Source: Sinotaia quadrata (taxonomy: Eukaryota; Mollusca; Gastropoda; Architaenioglossa; Viviparidae). Taken from it: a stretch of DNA of 64,000 nucleotides. The stretch lies in NCBI GenBank assembly GCA_028829895.1, contig CM054179.1, forward strand, positions 42,239,617 to 42,303,616, read 5' to 3'. A model generated the notes under the pieces. That model ran no database searches and was not told where the DNA came from. It worked only from the letters and a program-made list of their open reading frames with translations. This document shows, piece after piece, positions 60,690-64,000 of this stretch. Position 1 is the first letter of the stretch. Each line of letters opens with the position of its first letter. The translations under genes were made by a program, and so were the position numbers.

Positions 60690-60912
60690 TTGTGGTAAAA
60701 TTTTTTCTCTGAAGACTATCGATTGAGAAAACTCCTTTGTAATATAATTTCTCCTTTGATGACTATCTATTGAAAAAAAAGCGCCTTTGTGTCAATTTAT
60801 CCTCAGAAGACTGTCGACTGAGAAACTCCTTATTGATTAAATTTCTTCTCAAAAGACTATCGACGGAGAAAACTCCTTTGTGATAAAATTTCTCCTCAGA
60901 GGACTTCGATTA
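60690..60912. repeat. About 55-bp degenerate tandem repeat, 4 copies
   Basis: GACTATCGA-TGAGAAAACTC, then CTTTGTG-AAATTTCTCCTC, recur four times with moderate divergence. Confidence 0.8.
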
Positions 60913-61287
60913 CTCTTGTTTGCAGGCGCGACACCATAATAATCCATAAAAACATGAATACATAACATTGTACATACGATCATAATGCATCAATGAAAAC
61001 GTTTGACAGTTCATTTGGAAAAACTGTCGACTTACAAGTTTTCATTGAATACGTAATTCTCCACGAAAAGAGCTTATGCCCTGCAATGTCACATAGTCTT
61101 AAGTTCATGCGCCGTCGCTGTGACAACAAAGTAAACTGCCCTGTTGTACTCACTGACCCGATAAATCGGGAATTTATTCGATCATGTCTTTAGAATCTAC
61201 TGTCCCGCCCCCACCACTTCCTCCCTCCTAGAAAGAGTTGATTCGAACTCGAGAACAGTGCAGTAGTTGTAAACGCGTACACTCTAC

Positions 61288-61450
61288 TAAAACAAAACAT
61301 GCCGTTTGAATATGTTACTGAATACTGACAAGAGCTTTTTAAAAACAAAACCTGCCGTTTGAATATGTTACTGAATACTGACAAGAGCTTTTTAAAAACA
61401 AAACATGCCGTTTATATATGTTACTGAACGCTGGCAAGAGCTTTATAAAA
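61288..61450. repeat. 53-bp minisatellite, 3 copies
   Basis: Each unit runs from AAAACATGCCGTTTGAATAT to GACAAGAGCTTTTTAAAA. The third copy is the most diverged. Confidence 0.9.
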
Positions 61451-62159
61451 GCAAAACATAAATACAAAAGCGGAATGATTTTTGAAAGGAGGGGTTGTTT
61501 GTGTCCGTTCTCATAGTTGCTTGTAGAAGAAAGTCGCGTGATGTTTTGAACCTTATCACTACTTTTATGGCTAGAGGAATATGACATAAATAAAATGCCT
61601 GCAGCATTGTCCTTTATAGGATTTTTTTGTAATTTTAAAATAATAGGTTCGACCTAGATGTTGCCTGTCCGAAAAATGTTAGTCAGTTTGAAAGTCTGGC
61701 ACCAGTCACAAAATATAGGTGTTTAGTGTCTTTGCCCACCTCCGACAGCTCTCCCAGAAAAAAGGAAAGAGAAGAAATAAAATCCATGTATTCGTCTTCT
61801 TTGAGCGTTTGAGCGCATGGTAGTTGGGTGAACTACTGGTTTCTTCTTTACTTGCCAGTGACGTCACGATGCTAGATACGTATTCGATTCTATCGTCGTT
61901 ATAGTTATCTAATAAACAATTCGTTTTTTATGCGTAAGTTATTGTTAATACCTAATACAACTACAGACAAGAAAAATATTTTGCGTGTAGCGTCGGACAA
62001 GTCGGTCAGAACTTATACACGTCCGACAACTATTTTTTTTTTAATAGTTCCGGACATGTCAAACTGCGTTTATATTTCTCGCACGCGACAGATGTTATAA
62101 TGTATATATTAGACAAATTTACAGAAAACATTACAAACAAAGAAACAAACCCAAATAAA

Positions 62160-62235
<76 letters not shown>
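62160..62235. repeat. (AC)n microsatellite
   Basis: This is an uninterrupted CA tract of about 75 bp. Confidence 0.95.
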
Positions 62236-62241
<6 letters not shown>

Positions 62242-62508
62242 AGACAGACAGACAAATAACATCAGCTACGCTTATATCCACTTCTGCCTCTGAACATTAA
62301 ATCTACATTAAAACTTTATCTGTACATTAAATCTTTATCTGAACATTCTTCGCGTTACTTGCTTGACAGGTTCTTGTTTCTAGAATTATTTATTTATTTA
62401 TTTTGAGGGGCGGGGTTGTCATCGTGAGAAACATCGATCTGTCGCAATACTGGTAATATTCCGCTTGAGATTTATTTACACTGTACGTCATATAAATTTT
62501 CCACCAAC

Positions 62509-63022
62509 GAAAAATAACACTGTACAACACCTGAATTTTCCAACAACGAGGAATAACTGTGCAACATATACATTTTCCAGGAAAGAAGAATAACACTGGA
62601 CAAGACGTAAATTTTCTAGCAACGATGAATAAACTTTACAACATATACATATTCTAATAACACTGACAACATCACTGTACAACACACATTTTCTAATAAA
62701 GAGGAATAACACTGTACAACATACACATTTTCTAATAAAGAGGAATAACACTGTACAACATACACATTTTCCAACAAGGAGGAATAACACTGTACAACAT
62801 ACACATTTTCCAACAAGGAGAAATAACACTGTACAACATACACATTTTCCAACAAGGAGGAATAACACTGTACAACATACACATTTTCCAACAAGGAGGA
62901 ATAACACTGTACAACATACACATTTTCCAACAAGGAGGAATAACACTGTACAACATACACATTTTCCAACAAGGAGGAATAACACTGTACAACAGACACA
63001 TTTCCTACTAACGAGGAATAGC
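62509..63022. repeat. 39-bp minisatellite, about 13 copies
   Basis: The unit is AATAACACTGTACAACATAC followed by ACATTTTCCAACAAGGAGG. Copies on the left (62509-62760) are diverged and irregular, while those from about 62760 to 62990 are nearly identical, so the array grows from its right part. The minus strand is open in all three frames because the 39-bp unit has no stop there; the 178-codon frame is an artefact in my view. Confidence 0.92.
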
Positions 63023-63185
63023 AATATAATGACTGTGGAGACTAATTACCCGAGGGAGAAAATACAGTACAGGTATAAATTTTAATCTAATAGAGTGGCA
63101 GCAACAGCCTCTGACTGAAAACGCGTTTTAAAAAGATGTCTTTAAAACGTGACTACAAATTAGCCGCCATGGTTACAAACGTATA

Positions 63186-63270
63186 CAGCCGTTTCGTCTC
63201 TGATGTGCGGCCCCAGGGAAACTTATTCAGCCGTTTCGTCTCTGGTGTGCGGCCCCAGGGTAACTTACGT
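63186..63270. repeat. 42-bp tandem repeat, 2 copies
   Basis: CAGCCGTTTCGTCTCTGATG and TGCGGCCCCAGGGAAACTTA recur with two or three changes. The segment is GC-rich for this window. Confidence 0.85.
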
Positions 63271-64000
63271 TTTCAGAAACAGGAAGTGCAGATAGCTGCC
63301 ACTCCTATGATGTATAAACTTTGGGACACCTTGTCTATTTAGTCAAATTTCACTCAATAGTTTGTAGTACTTTTTATATTAACTATTTATTTTAGAACAC
63401 GTTATTCATAGTTCTTATTTTAATCTAGTGCGCTTATCTGGTCTATTAATTCCACCAGATTTATTTCAAATTTTTTGGTATTTTCAATTCAGACTAATAT
63501 TATTATTGTGCCATTGCTATGACTGTTTCCTGCGGCTTGGGTTTTGTGGCCGAGTAAATTTGCCTATCCCTATTTCTAGACTTAACTGTTATATAAATTA
63601 TTAAATTGTCGAAGTGATCTCGCCTTTGGCGCTCCCTATGATGGTATTTTTGTGTCAGAGTTGGAGTAAACAACTCGAGTTGAGAATATGCTAGAAATTG
63701 CTGATGCATTCCAAACCAGTTCAAACTGGATGAGTAGTTTTTATTATCCAATGGTAAAAGTTCACCTGCAGTAGAGAATTCGATTGTCTAATCACTTTGA
63801 ATTTGGAGTGGCAAGAAGTCTGTTCATGAAAGTTGACTGTTAGCTTAATGGTGAGTTAACTGACTGATTGAGAGAGAATGGACTTAGAAATATTACGTGC
63901 ATTTCTGCTATTGATTTATTATAGATGTATTATGTGAGTAAAGACTATTATTTTTACATATTGTGAACTACGATGCTCATATGTAGTATGCTGAACACTT
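63271..64000. other. AT-rich end of window, nothing recognised
   Basis: No frame with recognisable motifs and no repeat of note was seen. Confidence 0.5.

Noticed and set aside
60993..61193. 66-codon frame with RRRCDNKVNCPVVLTD, faintly like a rhamnose-binding lectin domain
   Set aside because: Only one short segment fits; the other conserved Cys and Tyr blocks of that domain are missing and there is no exon context.

Overview
This window looks like nuclear DNA of an intron-rich, AT-rich invertebrate. A lophotrochozoan, most likely a mollusc, is my inference from the BZW orthologue, the long simple-sequence tracts and the type of transposons; no species can be named. About half is a conserved housekeeping gene with long introns, and the rest is an uncharacterised gene and a repeat-rich accessory stretch.

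1-23.6 kb, plus strand: a complete 12-exon coding region (239-22684, 420 aa) for a BZW/eIF5-mimic protein (5MP), a W2-domain regulator of translation start-site choice. Its introns hold DNA transposons: a TTAA-bounded element with an intact 770-aa Mutator-like/Kolobok-like transposase gene (5905-8217), related non-autonomous copies, a pogo-like MITE, a 2.2-kb terminal-inverted-repeat element (12123-14326) and a perfect-stem palindromic element.

23.6-46 kb, minus strand: an uncharacterised gene built, as far as I can see, only of phase-0 exons (45976 down to 27067). A 66-67-aa exon and its flanking intron are present three times in tandem; the middle copy was later hit by a 5'-truncated LINE with an 8-bp target duplication. 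The 11.8-kb intron before its last exon contains the most striking item of the window: a full-length LTR retrotransposon (29581-37872) with equal-length, apparently identical 1544-bp LTRs, a 5-bp target duplication and one open 1453-aa gag-pol frame. Its order is Gag-protease-integrase-reverse transcriptase-RNase H, so the integrase precedes RT, as in the Gmr1 group and unlike ordinary Ty3/gypsy. Its primer binding site is the tRNA-Pro type.

46-64 kb: no recognisable conserved gene. It holds many unrelated minisatellites (units of 15, 22, 39, 45, 47, 53, 55 and 58 bp) and long AC, TATC and CT microsatellites, a small minus-strand frame (54233-54406), a possible promoter (about 52440-52710), and a decayed second integrase-first gypsy element (about 55560-58091) overlapping a long imperfect inverted repeat.
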